DNA of 64,000 bases from Centropus unirufus. Lineage: Eukaryota; Chordata; Aves; Cuculiformes; Centropidae. Shown piece by piece: positions 24,401-39,400 of the stretch. Position numbers and translations under genes: made by a program. The number at the start of each line of letters is the position of its first letter. Positions within the stretch are counted from its first letter, which is position 1. The stretch covers positions 2,697,523-2,761,522 of the forward strand of contig VYZI01000068.1 in the NCBI GenBank assembly GCA_013397695.1, given 5' to 3'. The notes beneath the pieces are model-generated. The model saw only the letters and a list, made by a program, of their open reading frames with translations. It was not told where the DNA came from and did no database searches.

Positions 24401-27400
24401 CCTTTACACGCACATTAACATCAGTATTTTGTGATTCTGGGAAACTTGTTTAATATTCAATTACAGCTTAGTTTTTCCAGATTCATTAATTTGTCCTTCA
24501 TATTTTTTTTAGCTTGCTTGCAGCTTGGGAGTACTAAAGCTAAAATCTCAAAGAGTTTAGCACAGCACATGACTAAAATAGAGCAATCTCTATGATGTAA
24601 AGTATTCCTTTTGCTGCTACAATATTTTCATTACTAAAATATTTTTTGTTTTCTGAAGACTTTTTCTCAGGTAACATTTACAAACTGCTCCTTTCACAAT
24701 ATTATTTCAACAAATGTCACAGAAATCTTACATTTCTCATTATCATATTCAGTGCAAAGCAAATCACTGTAAGAGATTTTTAGGCATTTAGGTGTTTTAA
24801 TCTGAAATAATCTTGTGATGCAAATTATTATCTTGATTTGGGGAAGAGATACATATATTCTGAGCTACTGGGAAGATACAACAGTTTATATCTAAATAGT
24901 TGGTATGAAGACACCGATACAAAATTTTCCTTTGTTTCTAGAACTCTTGTCTCAGTGTTAGATTGGAAGTATACTGGTAGTAAAAAAGCATCTAAGATTG
25001 ATTCAATATCTCAAAAAGGTCAAATAAAGGTTTGAACAGAGATGCTTTGATACTTGGGAGGTGAAGAAATTTCACTACTTTTTATTCTTAGGCTCCACTT
25101 GAAAATGTCCCTGGAAATCTTTCTCCTATAAAAGACCCTGATAGGCTTCTTCAGGATGTTGATATTAATCGTCTTCGAGCAGTTGTTTTCCGTGATGTGG
25201 TGAGTAATATGTGCTGTAATTCTTTCTTCTGCAAAATCATCACTTCTATTTTGAAAGAGGTTTTGATTGTACTGGAATTAAAAATATCCCTTATGTGTTG
25301 TACTTCATATATTATCTACAAACTATCTGCTTTGTTACTACCAGCCACTTTCTGCACTTTGAAATCATTCTGGTGAGCTATTTGAGAATATCAGCTAACT
25401 GTGGTTAACCATTGGACTTGAACATGTGTTACCCAAATAATTACAGCTAGAATAAATCACTTATGATCTATGTTGATTAAAACTGTGTTATTAAAGGTAT
25501 CAGCTATTTTCCAACCAGTGTAGGATGAAAAATTATTTTATGTATTACAAAACTGCAGAAAATTGTTTTATCAAAAGTTTTTATTTCTGCTGAACGCACA
25601 TATATATGTGCTACCTATAATTTTTTATCAGTGTTTTTCAGATTTATCTGCAGCTGTCTTTAAAAAAACACTATGCCAAAATATGTTTGATTTTTAAATG
25701 AGTACAATAGGAATTATTACTATCATATATATGCAAATAAATGTTACATTTAAACTTTTCCAACCTAAGTTCAAGTGGATTGAATACTGGTTTGAAATAG
25801 CTTTAAAAAGAAGAAAGAACTTGACACACTCCCAAAAAATATCATTCAGGATGACCTGATCATCTTGAAAGGGCAAGGTTGAATATGGGTGGAGAGCTCT
25901 CTGTTCTGAGAGAGGTGGGGATGGGCAATTTTTTTTTTCTGACATTTTTATGAAGGAATATAACAAGAACATTCCTAGCTATTTTAAGCAATGCAGCCAA
26001 ATTGAGTAATACCCAGAAAACGTGGAAAGCACACCCTGGATTTGAAATAGAAAATGCATGCATGTAGAACTGGGAAAAGGTGAAGCCAATATAGGAGTAG
26101 ATAAGTCTGAAGTCTTAATGCTACCGTGTTAGAGTTTACACCACAAAAAAACCAAGACATTTTAGCTGAACTACAGCAGCTTGAGCTCAGTCAGGGTAAT
26201 ACTTAAGCCACAGATGGCAGTTGCCATAGAGCAGCAGACTTTGGGGTGGGAGGAAGAGACGACAGCAAAAGTGTTGTGAGCCTGGCATTTACTTAAATCA
26301 GAACCCTGGAAAATTAGAGCTGCTGCTGACAATGCTGCTGAAGAAGTCAGAATGTAGGAGCTGGGATTTATTGCTGGGAGAAAAACAATGGTTTTATCCC
26401 TATTGCTTTTACGTGCTACCAGAAACTGTTATCCCTTCTTATGCATAAAAGTAAGCTGCCCTTGAAAGCACTCTCAAAGTAGAATCAGGCCTCTAGGCTG
26501 AAAAGCCTACGTTCGCCACAGTCCTATAGATTTGTGTAGTTGCCAAAGTACCTGTAAGATTCTGTATTTAAGATGTGATGCGTTCATAGAATTCCACTTG
26601 AAAATCCATTAAATCTATTTAATGCATTTGCTGCTATGTTAACAGATGTAACATTTCACAAAGGTATGATTATAAAGCCTTGTGATGATTTTGTGTGAAA
26701 GTTCTAAGGAAATGTCTAATATTATAATCTCTTCCTTTTACTCCAAAAAAGGATGACAGCAAACAGGCTCAGTTCTTAGCTTTGGCAGTAGTCTACTTTA
26801 TTTCTGTTCTGATGGTCTCCAAATACCGCGATATACTAGAACCACAACGAGAAACTGCAAGGTCTGGGAGCCAGGCAGGTAGAAATATCAGACAAGAAAT
26901 AAATTCTCCAACAAGTACAGGTACATATGTTTTCTTCAAATGTTATTTTTGAGCTTGATATGTAGATTATTTTTTTTCTAGAATGTTGTAATTATTTTAC
27001 AACAAGGTACTTTCAGCTTAAGATCCTGATAGGAAATTACTTGCTGATTTCTTCCTCTATAGGTTATTCTATAGAATGCAGTTATTCTATAGGTTTGCTT
27101 TTAGGATATAATTAATTTTAATGTGCAGATTGCTTTTTATGCTTTGTTTTTCCTTTAATTTGAAAATAATCAGAAAGGAACAGGGTCCCTAGTGGATATA
27201 AAGTTGTAAAGTGCAAGATAGTAGATCAGCACAAATTCCTGAATCTATATTTATTAATAGGAATGTATATCTATAACTCTACACTTTGAAATATATTAAC
27301 AGCAAACACAGCTGTTTGTTTGCCAATGTGAACTCCTTTTGCTTGAATGAGGAAGTTTTTGCAGGGGTAGTGAAGGAGGACTGTATACTTTCTTGGAGTC

Positions 27401-30400
27401 TTGCTGTGCTGGGTGCCTGCATTGTAAAAGCCTATTGAAACAACCTAATAAAGAGGAAACATTTCTATTACCTTCTTTGGCTGAACAATTTTTTTTATTA
27501 GTAGTAGTGGATTTTACAAGCGTGTGTTCTTCAGCCTGGGGTGGGGGGGGAGTCCGTTAGCTGCCAGAACCCATTAAAATTAGTGATCCAAACTTTACCC
27601 TGCTTTCTTTCAATTATTTTACACTGTTAGTTCAGTAGGTTTTTTCAGAGCTCTACCTTTCATGTTAAAAGAGGTGAAAACTATAATTGGATTTGCCCAT
27701 TATTCTCTTTATGTATTTTTTGCTTTATGTATTGATTTTTAATTGCTTTCTTCATTTATATAGTTGCTAATTTTCATTGTTCTTAGCGATTATCGTTCAT
27801 TTTGTGTCATATTTGCATTTACTCATTATTTTATGACTCATCATGGTATTTTGATTTACTACTTAAACATAATTTTTAAAGTCTCTGTGCTTGTAGGCTT
27901 TCCATTTTAAATATACTACATGAATGTAATTAATTATGAGAAATCATATTTTTTTGTGCCTTGCTGGTTATATGTAAAGATTCTGCATTAAGAAACTGTA
28001 AGTTTCAGTGAACTATTTCATCCATGATTGTCTTGCTTGTATTTGTGTATATATCTGTGTCTCTTTTTCCCCATGAATGTTGCTCTTGAAGTACCCAAGT
28101 AATAGGTATGCTGTCTCCTATCTCTTGATACAGAACTTGTTTTCTTCCTTTAGAAGTGCATTTTTTTTGTTGATAATACCATATTTGCATGTTTCAATGA
28201 GATAGGATATCTGTCATGGATCCACAGTGGACCAGGCCACACATGGATACTAGCTGGCTCACATTTGATTCCATGATTTTCTCCACAGTTGTGGTCATAC
28301 CATCTATCCCTCACCCAAGTTTGAACCATGGATTCCTTGCCAAGTTAATTCCTGAGCAGAGCTTTGCCCACTCATTTTACAAAGGTAATACTAACATCAT
28401 CTCCTAACCTGTTTGGGTGTTCTTATTTAATGTAATGCAATTCAAGAACTAACTGTGATGTACATGTTGATAAATAAGTATACGCCTCAGGTTAAATGGA
28501 GATCAGACCTGATGATACCTTTAAAACTTCCTGCCTACATTTTTCTAGGGAATCTCTTTCCCACTTTAACTACTATTTATTAACTTTACATACTATGAAA
28601 TAAAATATTTTTTTTTAAAAAGCAGTCAGGAGGGAATTAACGGAGAAAAATTTAAATGTTTTTGGTTTGTGGTTATTCTGCAACAATATTACGTCCATAA
28701 AAATAAAATTTTACCTATTTTTAAAATATTGCATACCACATATACTACGTAGCACTTTTTTTAGTATTCCCTTGCCCCATATCTTTTCCTATTCTTTTGC
28801 CTTCTTTTCTCACTTTTTTTCTTGCCTTCTTGATGGTATGTAAACCTCTGATATTGTATGTACTGTGAATTACTTTATGCCTGTTAGTTAATGTGCTGTG
28901 CTGTGCTTTTCTTAAAGGAAGCTGCTTTTGTGACCAGAGCAACTATTATATGTTTTGGGCCTGGTTTGTTTTGTGTTTGTTTGTTTGAATAGAAACTGTA
29001 AAATCTAGGGAATATATTTTTCAAATGTCTTTATTTGAAAAAGAGAGGATTACCTGAGTATAGCTTTAACCAAGTTTGCATTTCCATTTTCACATTTAGT
29101 TGCATGAACTGTGCTGCGAATTCAGAAATGCAAAATAGGTTAAAAAACTTAATCTGATGAAAATGTTATTGGTTTAATTTTTAAAAAATGCAATGGGTAA
29201 AAACATTGATTTCTAAAAAGCCTAACTGATTTAATATCACATACTGTTTATGAAGAACAGAAATAGTTAGCTTTCTACTATGCAACTTGTATTAATCACA
29301 TGCTGTTGCAGGAGCATTATGTTAAAATATTATATCAGCTTAAGCTATTATGGTGCTAATGTTGAATTTCTTTAACTTTGGTATGTACATGTGTTTATGT
29401 AATAAATAATTTTAAATTCTAGCATGTAGTGAGCAAGGGTTTGTGATTTTGATATAGACATTTATCCTCTGCCATACAAAGAAAAGTTATATTGGATCAT
29501 TCAATTTGCTGATGTGATGTTCTTTGTTGTGACATAGTTGCATTGGCATGATTTAGTCCATTGTTGATAAAAAAAAAGGAATCTGTAGTTTTTAGTTCAG
29601 AAGAGTCCAAGAGTTCTATCTGGTAACTAAATAAACCCCTAAAACTTTGTTAATTATTGCTTTTTTTTTTTTTTTTGGACTTAGAGCATGTTTCTCTGTT
29701 TCATACATAGGAAATCTTATTTTTAACCACCTTTGCTTTAAAATTGGTATTGATTAGACTACCTTTAAAGACAATTATTTAACAACATTTTAAGTTTTAT
29801 TACATTTAATACAATAAAAATAAATTATTCCACATAAATTAGATTATATCCTTTTTAGATAAAATTGTATTAGTCAAGTCATCGTTAGGGGTCTTTATCT
29901 TTGTCCCTTTGGTCAGCAAGAGCTACTCTTGTGGACTGAGCATAAAATACGGAAATTTGTATTTCTGGAATAGCAGCAGTCGGGATAATATAGAAAATAA
30001 TATTTTGTTCTTGCTTGATTTTTCTGGTAAGTTAGGATCATTTTCCTGAAGTTGGTATGGAAATATCTCTGTTATTTCTGGAAAGTGTGGCAGTCGGTTC
30101 TTGAAATTTTAGCATAGCTCTTACCAGGTACAGGGTAATCGATACGTATTTTGAAAGCAGAAATATCTTGTCTTTAGAGTAAGTACTTATTTCTGTTGAC
30201 TGTCAAAAAATCCTTTGCCTCCAGGAAGTCCCGGCAAAATGAATGCCTATACCTTTATCAAAAGCTATTTGGACATGTGTTTTCATAAACCTGAGTAAAA
30301 TGTTATAAGGGGTAACAATGAGAATCATAGAAGTCAAATTCTACTGAATTTCTGCCTGCTGCTCAAAATCATCATATTGCTTTCCTAAAGAAAAATATGC

Positions 30401-33400
30401 TGCCTATTCCAACTACCTCCAAGTGAACGTACATTTGAAGATCATGAAGTAGTAATAAATATATCTTAATCTAGTATTGATTGCCCAACACCAACTACTT
30501 AAAGACGATTTGTGGTTTGATGCTGGACAGCAACTAAGCAGAGCACAGCTGATCACTCACTACCACCCAGTGGCATGGGGAGAGAATCACTAGGGTAAAA
30601 GTGAGAAGCCTAGGGGGTTGAGATAAAGACAAGTCTAATAGGGGAATCAAAACATGCACGCAAGCAAAGCAAAAGAAAGCAAGGAATTCATGCACCACTC
30701 GGACAGGCAAGTGTGTAGCAAATTTCAGGAAAGAAGGTTATTTGGAAAGCAAAGCCAACATCACCCCAAAGGTCTCCCATTTCCTCGTTCTTACCCAAGC
30801 TTTTTATGGCTGAGTATAACTTCATATGGCTGGAATATCATAGAATCATAGAATGGTTTTGATTGGAAGAGACTTTAAAAATCATCTAATTTTAACCCCT
30901 GCCTTGGGCAGGGACAGGTCCCACTAGACCAGATTGCCCAAAGCCCCATCCAGCCTGGCCTTGAACGCTTCCAGGTAGGGTGCACCCACCATGACCCTGG
31001 GCAACCTGCTCCAGTGCCTCACCACCCTCATCATGAAGAATGGCTTTCTAATGTCTAGTCTAAATCTTCCCACCTCCAATTAAAAGCCATTTTCCCTTGT
31101 CCTATGGCTATATGTCCTCATAAAAACTCCCACCCCAACTTTCTTGGACATCTCTTTCAATTTCTGGAAGGCTGCTGTAAAGTTGTCACAGAGCCTTCTC
31201 TTCTCCAGGCTGAACAATCCCAACTATCTCAGCCTGTCCTCATATTAGAGGTACTCCAGACCTCTGATCTTCTTTGTTGCCCTTCTCAGGACCCGTTCCA
31301 ACAGTTCCATATCCTTCTTATATTAGGGATTCCAGAACTGGACACAAAACTCCAAGTTGGATCTCCTGAGAGCAGAGTAGAGGAGCAGAATCACCTCCAT
31401 CAGCCTGCTGGCCATGCTTACTTTGACATAGTCCAGGCTGCAGTTGGCCTTCTAGGCTGCAAGCTCACATTGCCAGTTTACGTTGAGGTTCTTATCAATG
31501 AGCACCCCCAAGTCCTTCTCAGCAAGGTATTCTCAATCTCATTGACCCACATCCTGTACTGAAACTGCAGATTGCCCCAGCCCAGGTGTAGGACCTTGCA
31601 CTTGGCCTTGTTGAACCTCAAGAGGTTCATACAAGCCCACTTCTCCACCTTGTCCAGGTCCTGGACACCCCGGGAACAGGTGTCTATTATCTGGGTTAAG
31701 AAATTAGCTTCAATGCATTTTAGGAGTCTCCTGGATTGCCTGCAGATTGCCCTGCTATTTTCCAGCAGATGTCAGGGTGGCTCATCTTGGTAGGATGAGA
31801 GCTTGCAAGCATGAAGCCACCTGTAGCTGGCGGAAGAAGAGTTCATCAGTAGGCTTCCCTTGATCGGGTGGCCTGTAGAATACACCAAACACAAGATTCC
31901 TTTTATTGTCTTGGTCTTACCCAGGCTCCTGGGAGGCAGCAGGCTTCCCAATGAGTAGGGTCTTCTCAACATATTGGACTCTCTGTTCCAATCAGCTGAG
32001 AGTCTCCTGCAACTAAGACTCACCTTTTCTTCCTTGTGGCTGTTGCAGTAATATGGGAGGTGTGTCATTCTGGTCTTGGCTCCTCCTCTGGTGTGGATGG
32101 ATCAGCACCCACATTGTCCACTGGCTGGTCCTCCACAGCTGGAGACTCACATCTGTTGTGCAGAGGCACCTGGGGAGGCATGGACAAGGAGGTTCACTTA
32201 CTGCCCCATTTGTGGACTAGCTTCCACTCTCTTTGGTCAGAGTCACCTGTCCAGGCTGTGTCTCCTTCCAACTTCTTGTGCGGCCCGAGCCTGCTGCCTG
32301 GTGCTGCTCAATAATAACTAAAACATCCCTATGTTATCAACACTTTCCAGCATTAATCCAAAACAATACCATAAAAGCTACTACAGAAAAAATTAATGCT
32401 GTCCCAGTCACAACCAACACAGGCATGAGGGGATAGGATTGAACATGTAGTCCATTATGAATTTATCTTTCACTGTGTATGAAGGAAGAAGTTGTTGTTT
32501 ATTATTATGGTAAAGTAGCATTAATAATTATTTTCATTTGTTTTTACAAATTACAGATGTTTTTAAAAGTTCTTTTACTTTTCAAAGTAGTGCTTAATAG
32601 AAAGCAATTTTAGTGAAAGTTTCATCACTTCGGTGGAACATGCTCTGTGCTTCACTGTTAACTTTTTTGGCTTGATAGTAACCTAGATGGCAGGCTTTTT
32701 ATTTATCACTTTTTAAAGAAATTTCTAATCACAAAAACATTTCTCTCAGAGTGAGTCAGAAATACAGATATCACAGATTACTGCCAACTGATCAATTTTT
32801 TCATTATGTGTTTTCTAATTTTACACAAGACAAAAATAAAAAATAAATAAAAATAGAGAAACTAGCAGAAACTAGGGAAATTCACCTAGAAAAAAATGGA
32901 TATTACCATATTTTTTCCTACTATGTATTTGTTTTCCATTTCAAATGTAACCAGCTTGCTTTATACTCTGAAATTGACATTTCCTAAATACAACTTTTCA
33001 TTTTCTTAAATGTATTTTGTTTTAAGTCTTTTTTAGTTAATGCCTTGGTAATACATTGAATTTTGTTTGGCAGCCAGATAATCAATCAGGCTGACATACA
33101 GATGTCTTACCTATCAAGCACTCGGTGAAGGGGGTTTGATTAGTATGGAAGAATCAAGACATTGATTAAAGACATTGCCAAAACAGATCAAGAGCTGTGT
33201 CAGTCATAAGTGGCTCTTTTTCCTTAGTCGAGATAGGAGAAGCTGCCCTGCTTCATGCATGCCTGAGTGCAGGAGTGAGTTTGGGAAAAGAAACAGGTGG
33301 TAAAGCTTTTGAGGAATTAAAGCAAATAGAAGCGATTTCCAGTGAGCAAAAAAAAAAAAAAAAGAGATGTGCGCTTAGAGGTGTCCAACTGTGGAAAATG

Positions 33401-36400
33401 GCTGACGATAACTGTTCTCTGCCACGCAGGCTCTTTATCATTTTCCAACCTTGATTTCCATTCCCGAAGCCTCTCCTGCTCTACTTCTCTCTCATTTCAA
33501 GGCGTCTCTGTTTTCCTGTGCCAGAGCTACAGCCTTCCTCCACACAAATCTGCTCTGTTTAAAGGGAATTCCCATGCTTCTGTCTTACATCTCCATTCTC
33601 AAGATCCACGCCCTAATTGCCAAGCCATTCCAGAGCCTTTTAGATCTCACCTTCCCCAGTCCCTTCGTTTTCAGCCGTGCTCCCCCTACCCATTCACGCT
33701 GGAGCCCAGGAATATCCTTGGGGCTTGTGGTTTTGCTGTTCCCAGCCAGATGCTGCTGTGGCATGCACTCTACTTCCACCTCTTTATATGCACTCCTGAC
33801 TGGTGCTCTGTTAGACAGACAACTAAAATCTGTCTTGTGGCATTGCTATCCTTGCGAAAGCAACAGGCCAGCTTTTAGTCTGGCAGGAATTTCAGAGACC
33901 TGGATAAACACATTGGCAAAATAGCAGAAATAGGCTGAATGCAAACTGCATTTATCAATCATTTTCCTAGATTAAAGCCTGATAGTACAATAATTCCAAA
34001 TAGTAACCCTAAGGCAAGTTCTTTTCCCTTGCTCTTTTATAATCCAGTTAACAAAGAAAACTTGTGTAGAAAAGTTTTAAAACAGCAAATGATTTCTGCA
34101 AAATAAAAGTTAGTGTTGCTCAGGTAACCTTGCCTCAGACATAACAGAACCCCAGGAACTCCATTAGTGGGGCACCCCCAAATTTGCCTGTTGATGCCTT
34201 GTTCTTCCATTAAGAGTGATACTGGCCAAGCTGGCCAAAAGAGTATCTGCTATGTGGTTGGGCCATTACGAGGTTCTCTATGCAGGGTGTTTCTACTCTT
34301 GTGTCTTTATAGCTTTCACATAGAAATGCCAACAAGAGAAAAGGTCCCGAGTAGATCCAGAGCAGCTTGATGCCTTTTGGGGTGACTCTTTTCACTCTTG
34401 TGCCTCTGAGGTCGTTTCCATTTCAACTCCATTCTTGGTTACTCCTTTCACTATACTTTTACATCTGCCCCTTCTTGCTCTAATTCTGTCCCTGTACTGA
34501 GTTGCCTATCTCAGTTTAATTGTGCCGCTTCTCATAGAAGAAAACTAGAAGATTGATGTTGCTAGGAAGATTTTTTTTTTTTTAGTCTTTTTAGCTTACA
34601 GCTTGGGAATTGATTAGTTGACTGCCTCCTATGAAGGAAGCTTTAATATCACTGATTTGAAAGCGTTTTCAACTAGTAGTGTGCCATCCTTGAAAGTTTG
34701 TAGAATACTAAAAAAGGGTTTGCAAAATGCAGCTAATAAGGTTATTACCAGTGCATTGAGATAACCATACAGAAACCAACTTGCCAATTTTCCAATACAT
34801 GTGGAGACTGAAAGGTGGCATCAACTCCCAAAACCTTCCATTACCAAACATTGTATGTTGTTTGCAGCAGAAATTTGACATGCTTTGGAATAGTGTGACT
34901 TTCAAATAAATTTTTGGCCATATTTCAAGCAGTTAAAAACAATAACTTTAACACTTTTTATTTTTTTAATTTTCACTTGATTTTTATCTAGTAGAGGGGA
35001 TTCATGAGATGAAAAAGAAAAAAGACCACAGGAATATGCACACATTTTTTCCCATTTTTTGAAAAGTAACTCATGATTAAAAGCAGAATATTTAGTGTTG
35101 TTATTTTTTTTTATAATTGCAGAATTGTATATCATTATTGCAGCTATAAAATGTCTTATGATTGGGGGGCAGTTTATATTCACTATATATTTCAGGCATA
35201 AGGAGGCAATGCAAGAGCTATTTAGGTAACTCAGTAGGTTAAAACAATTGCAATGCACTTCATAAATCACAAGCAAACAAGATATTTTAGGGAAGGAGTG
35301 TGATGGATGAGGTCACCAGATATACAGTATGTCGTTTAGTTAACTTAAACCCATATTTTTCCCATAATATAGTAGATGAACTCATTAGTTACAATGAAAA
35401 ACAGTAAGAAGGAGGCATCTGGCTTCCAACTGCCTGTTTCTGACAGGGTTAAGATTGCTAGATCTAGTAATGTTTCTGCTTTGTCTACTGACATGGCCTT
35501 GTGCTGCAGAAAACTGATGAGGTTTGCTGAAAATTTACAGGCTTACTGTCACAATGCTATAGCACAGACAGATGCAATCAGTTATATTTTTTGCTTCTGT
35601 TCATGTTTATCATTTTGCCAAGTTGTTTTGAATATTTAAAAAAAGCCCATACATGTAACTGGTTTAAGATTTTCTAAATAACATCATGAAGCAGCGTTCC
35701 CTATTCCTGAATTCTGTAGGCAATAGAAGTGCTATGACAGGGTATAAATAAACATAGCATTAAACTTGTGGATATGCAGTGTGGTAATTAGTATTGATTG
35801 AGTTTTCTGACCCATACTCAGGAGTCCAGGATTGACCTAATATTGTACCAATAATACTGCTAATCCAGAGGGTCCTATAATACATCATTTCAGACATATT
35901 TATCTAAACTTCACAAATACTAATCTGCCATTATTCTTTGAGAGGCAGTTATTCAGCAACTTTATCTGTTCTCAGTTTGTTTGCCTCTGATTTACCAAAA
36001 GTAAATTGGAACTTTTAAATGCTAATTCATTTAGCTTTCTTGATGCTTCAAAAATGAGAGTTAATGCATTGGATTTAGGTCGTTTTTAGGGATTGTTATT
36101 TATATTGATAAATCAGACTCAGCCTAATTGCTCAGCATATTCATATTGGGTACTGGAGACAGTAAGAAAAGTATAGAACTCTGGTTTCTGTGGGTATCAA
36201 GTATCCATATGCCTATGTGTATATAGAATAACTTGTCTTGATTTATTTTTCCTAAATTGTTTAATTAGCATAATGTATTACATAATATGTCATACCTAAG
36301 TTCTAGATCTACAAAATTAATTTTCCTTCCATTTTGAACTTTAAATGGTTGAGTTCTCTAGGCATTTTATTCTTGTCTGGGAGCAAGGCATTACAAGGCG

Positions 36401-39400
36401 CCCACTGAGTAATTACAGTCCTACCTATAGAGTCTTGAAATTAGTTCTATTTTTTTACTTTGCTACTTTTAAGTGGAAGGCTATTTCAGAGGAACCTTAA
36501 TTCCATAGTGATGGCACTCAGTTCTCAATCTAAATGTATTCCTGGTGCATTTGCACCCAGTTTTTCTCATGCCATTCTTGCACTTAGCTTAAATCCTTTT
36601 TCTGGAGTTTGCATCCTGAAAACGTATGTATAATAGCTGTTGTATACCCTCTCAGTATTATTTTGGCTGGACTGTATCAGCCGTTTTCTTATTTTACGGC
36701 ACCATCGCTGTGGATAGTGGCACTTGCATTTTCTTCAAGTGGAACACTGTACACCGTACTCTGTAAAGGGCTCTACCAATGTCTGCTCTAATGCTTTTAA
36801 ACTCTTGCATGAGCTGTTTCTTCAGAAAAGTTTGGCATCACAGTTGCCTTTTCCATAGCAGTGTTGTGCTGATAACTGAATAATTACTCAGTGACGGATA
36901 TATACAGATCCTTCTCTTCAGTTATTTCCAGTTGATGAATTCCAAGAATAATCTCTGTGTTGGTCACTGGATGCATAGCTTTTCATAATTAAATGTAATT
37001 TGGACTGTCATAATTTCTTCTTATAATCATACCTTGTAACTTTGTCATTGGCAAATTTCACTAGTTTTTTTTACTTTTTCACCTGTAATATTTATTAAAG
37101 TTTTAAAAGAGATAACTCCCATGGTAGCATTCCTCAGTCCACTTTTTTTTCTTTCAGAAAAAAAAAATCATCTTTTGATGGTTCCTTGTTAGGCAGTTTA
37201 ATTTCCCTCCTTCTATGAATTTCCATGTTCTCCTGACTTAAATAACTATAACTGTCTGTTATAACAACCCTAGCTTCACTGAATTTTACTACATTTGCCC
37301 TTACTTTCTTTGAGTAATAAATATTTTAAAAGCTCTTTTGGTGAAGGCATTTTGTAATCTGTCTCATTCTGTTCCAATATTATTATTTACTCCAAAATAA
37401 ATCCTGAAATCTCTCTTACTGTTGAAGGCTCGTAGCTGCCCAGACAATTTGTTACCTTTTTCTGAAAAAGAAAACCCACAAATGGTATTCTCCAGATGAA
37501 TGTTGCTATCTCCACTAACCTGTTTAGCAAAAGTTCTTGCTACTAGACTAGTAATTTCATAGACTCTTTCTTTCAAAATTAGCTTGGAGTCAGTTCATTC
37601 CCATTATTTTAATAGATTAAAATCTTCCGGTTTAGTTAGGGTATTTGAATTTTCACAGCCACATTTCTGTTAGCTTTATTGTCTTTATTTTTCTATTAAG
37701 TATTGTTAACAATGAAAATTAAGGTTCAGTGTACTCTAAGTTCATCATGCAGTAGCCTGTCTTCTTTTTCAGTGCCCTCTTTTTATTCACATAGTACTGG
37801 AACCTTATTGTATTTTACTTACCATACGTTACAAGGGCAACAATCTGCTTGACTGGCAAGCTACTCTTCCCTTTAGCTGAGAAGTGTTGCCTTTGCATCA
37901 TTCTGTATATCAGCTGTCCCTCTGTGCCAAATGCAGGCGATGCTAAGTAGGTACAGATTTTATTTTTACTTCCTGACTCGACAGATGCTAAGTGCATTTC
38001 ATACACCTCATAAATCCAGTTTCTACATCCTGTTTCACAAAGCAGGGCTCATATATGTTTGATAAGATGTGTTTAAGGCACTTAGGAGAAAGAAAAGAAG
38101 GAAGTGGCTTCAGTATTTATGGCAGTTAGAAGAAAAAAAATGCTCATTATAATGGGTTGTTATCCTTTGTATTTTAAAAAGCCTCTTCCATTCTATCAAT
38201 ATTTGTTAATGGTTGTACCCATGAAGAGTTTTACTCTACCATTAGTTCAAATACATAAATAACCTCATATAGATTTTATTATCTGCACATACACATACAC
38301 ACTTATGGTCATGTGGTAAATAAGTAGATATTTTTCAGTTGACTGTATCAAACAATTGGTAAGAAGTTATGTGATTGTTATCAAAGTTAAGTTGCTGAAG
38401 GAAATTTGTTTTGGAATAAGCAGAAGAACACAGCTTCATCTAAGTATGTTGTAAAAGTTTTCTGTAATAGCTAAACTGTTATACATAAAAAAAAGTGTTC
38501 ATGATTCATAAAAAAAAAAAACCCACATCAATTTGAGTGCAAGCTTTTTGTCATTAATGATAAACACATCCCGTTTCTCTAAAAAATGTAACCAAAAATA
38601 TGAATATAGAAGTTGTTCACAACTTTAGCTGACTTTTACCAAGCATAGGAAATTATTCTTATTTAATGATGTTGTTGTGTCTGTTTCACTGAAGTAATTA
38701 ATAGAAGTACACTTTTCTCAGTTACAAGATGTTGTAGAGTTGGACATGTTCCAACCTAAACAGATTTCACTTGCTCATCTCTATAAAGCTGTGTTTACTT
38801 AGAATTAGAAAATTTTACCTTTAGTGGGGAGGGGAAGTCATCTAAAGAATGAGTAATAACGTGTTGGGGGTTTTTTTGTGCATTTATAAATTAATTTATA
38901 TTCACTGCAATGTGTAAAAATGTACAGATTTTAACAATAAAGCAAACAAAAGGTCTAGCAGTTTGCTTTTCAATGCAAGCTTAATATTTGTTAACATCAA
39001 TTAAAAAGTCTAAATTTTATAGTAAACTCAAAGCATAAGTGATTGCCTATTTCTCTTCCAGTAGTCTAATCTATCATACAGCTCTGCAGTTGACATTATA
39101 ATTTTTAATGTTTTCTTCTGGCAATATTGTGCTATTTGATTATTGTGTGAGTAGTGGGTTATAATCTAAATGTCACCAAGTTTGCGTAATGCAACTTTAG
39201 ACTCCCTCTTCCAGGCCTTTATATATGCCAAACAGCTGCTGAAAGCAAAATATTTTGTATGTAGAATGAGCTTTTAAGGTGTAAGCTACTATGATTTGTG
39301 AATTTTCTAAGACTTCATTTCTATCTTGTAAAACCTCATGATTGTATTTTTAGGAGTAAAAAATCAAACTACATAACAAATATTGTTCATAATCTCTATT

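Noticed and set aside
31104..31562. 152-codon plus-strand open frame
   Set aside because: It is antisense to the decayed CR1 reverse-transcriptase sequence and so only a shadow of the repeat.
34902..35276. 124-codon minus-strand open frame
   Set aside because: AT-rich composition, low-complexity runs of Lys, Ile and Asn, and no recognised motif; taken as chance.
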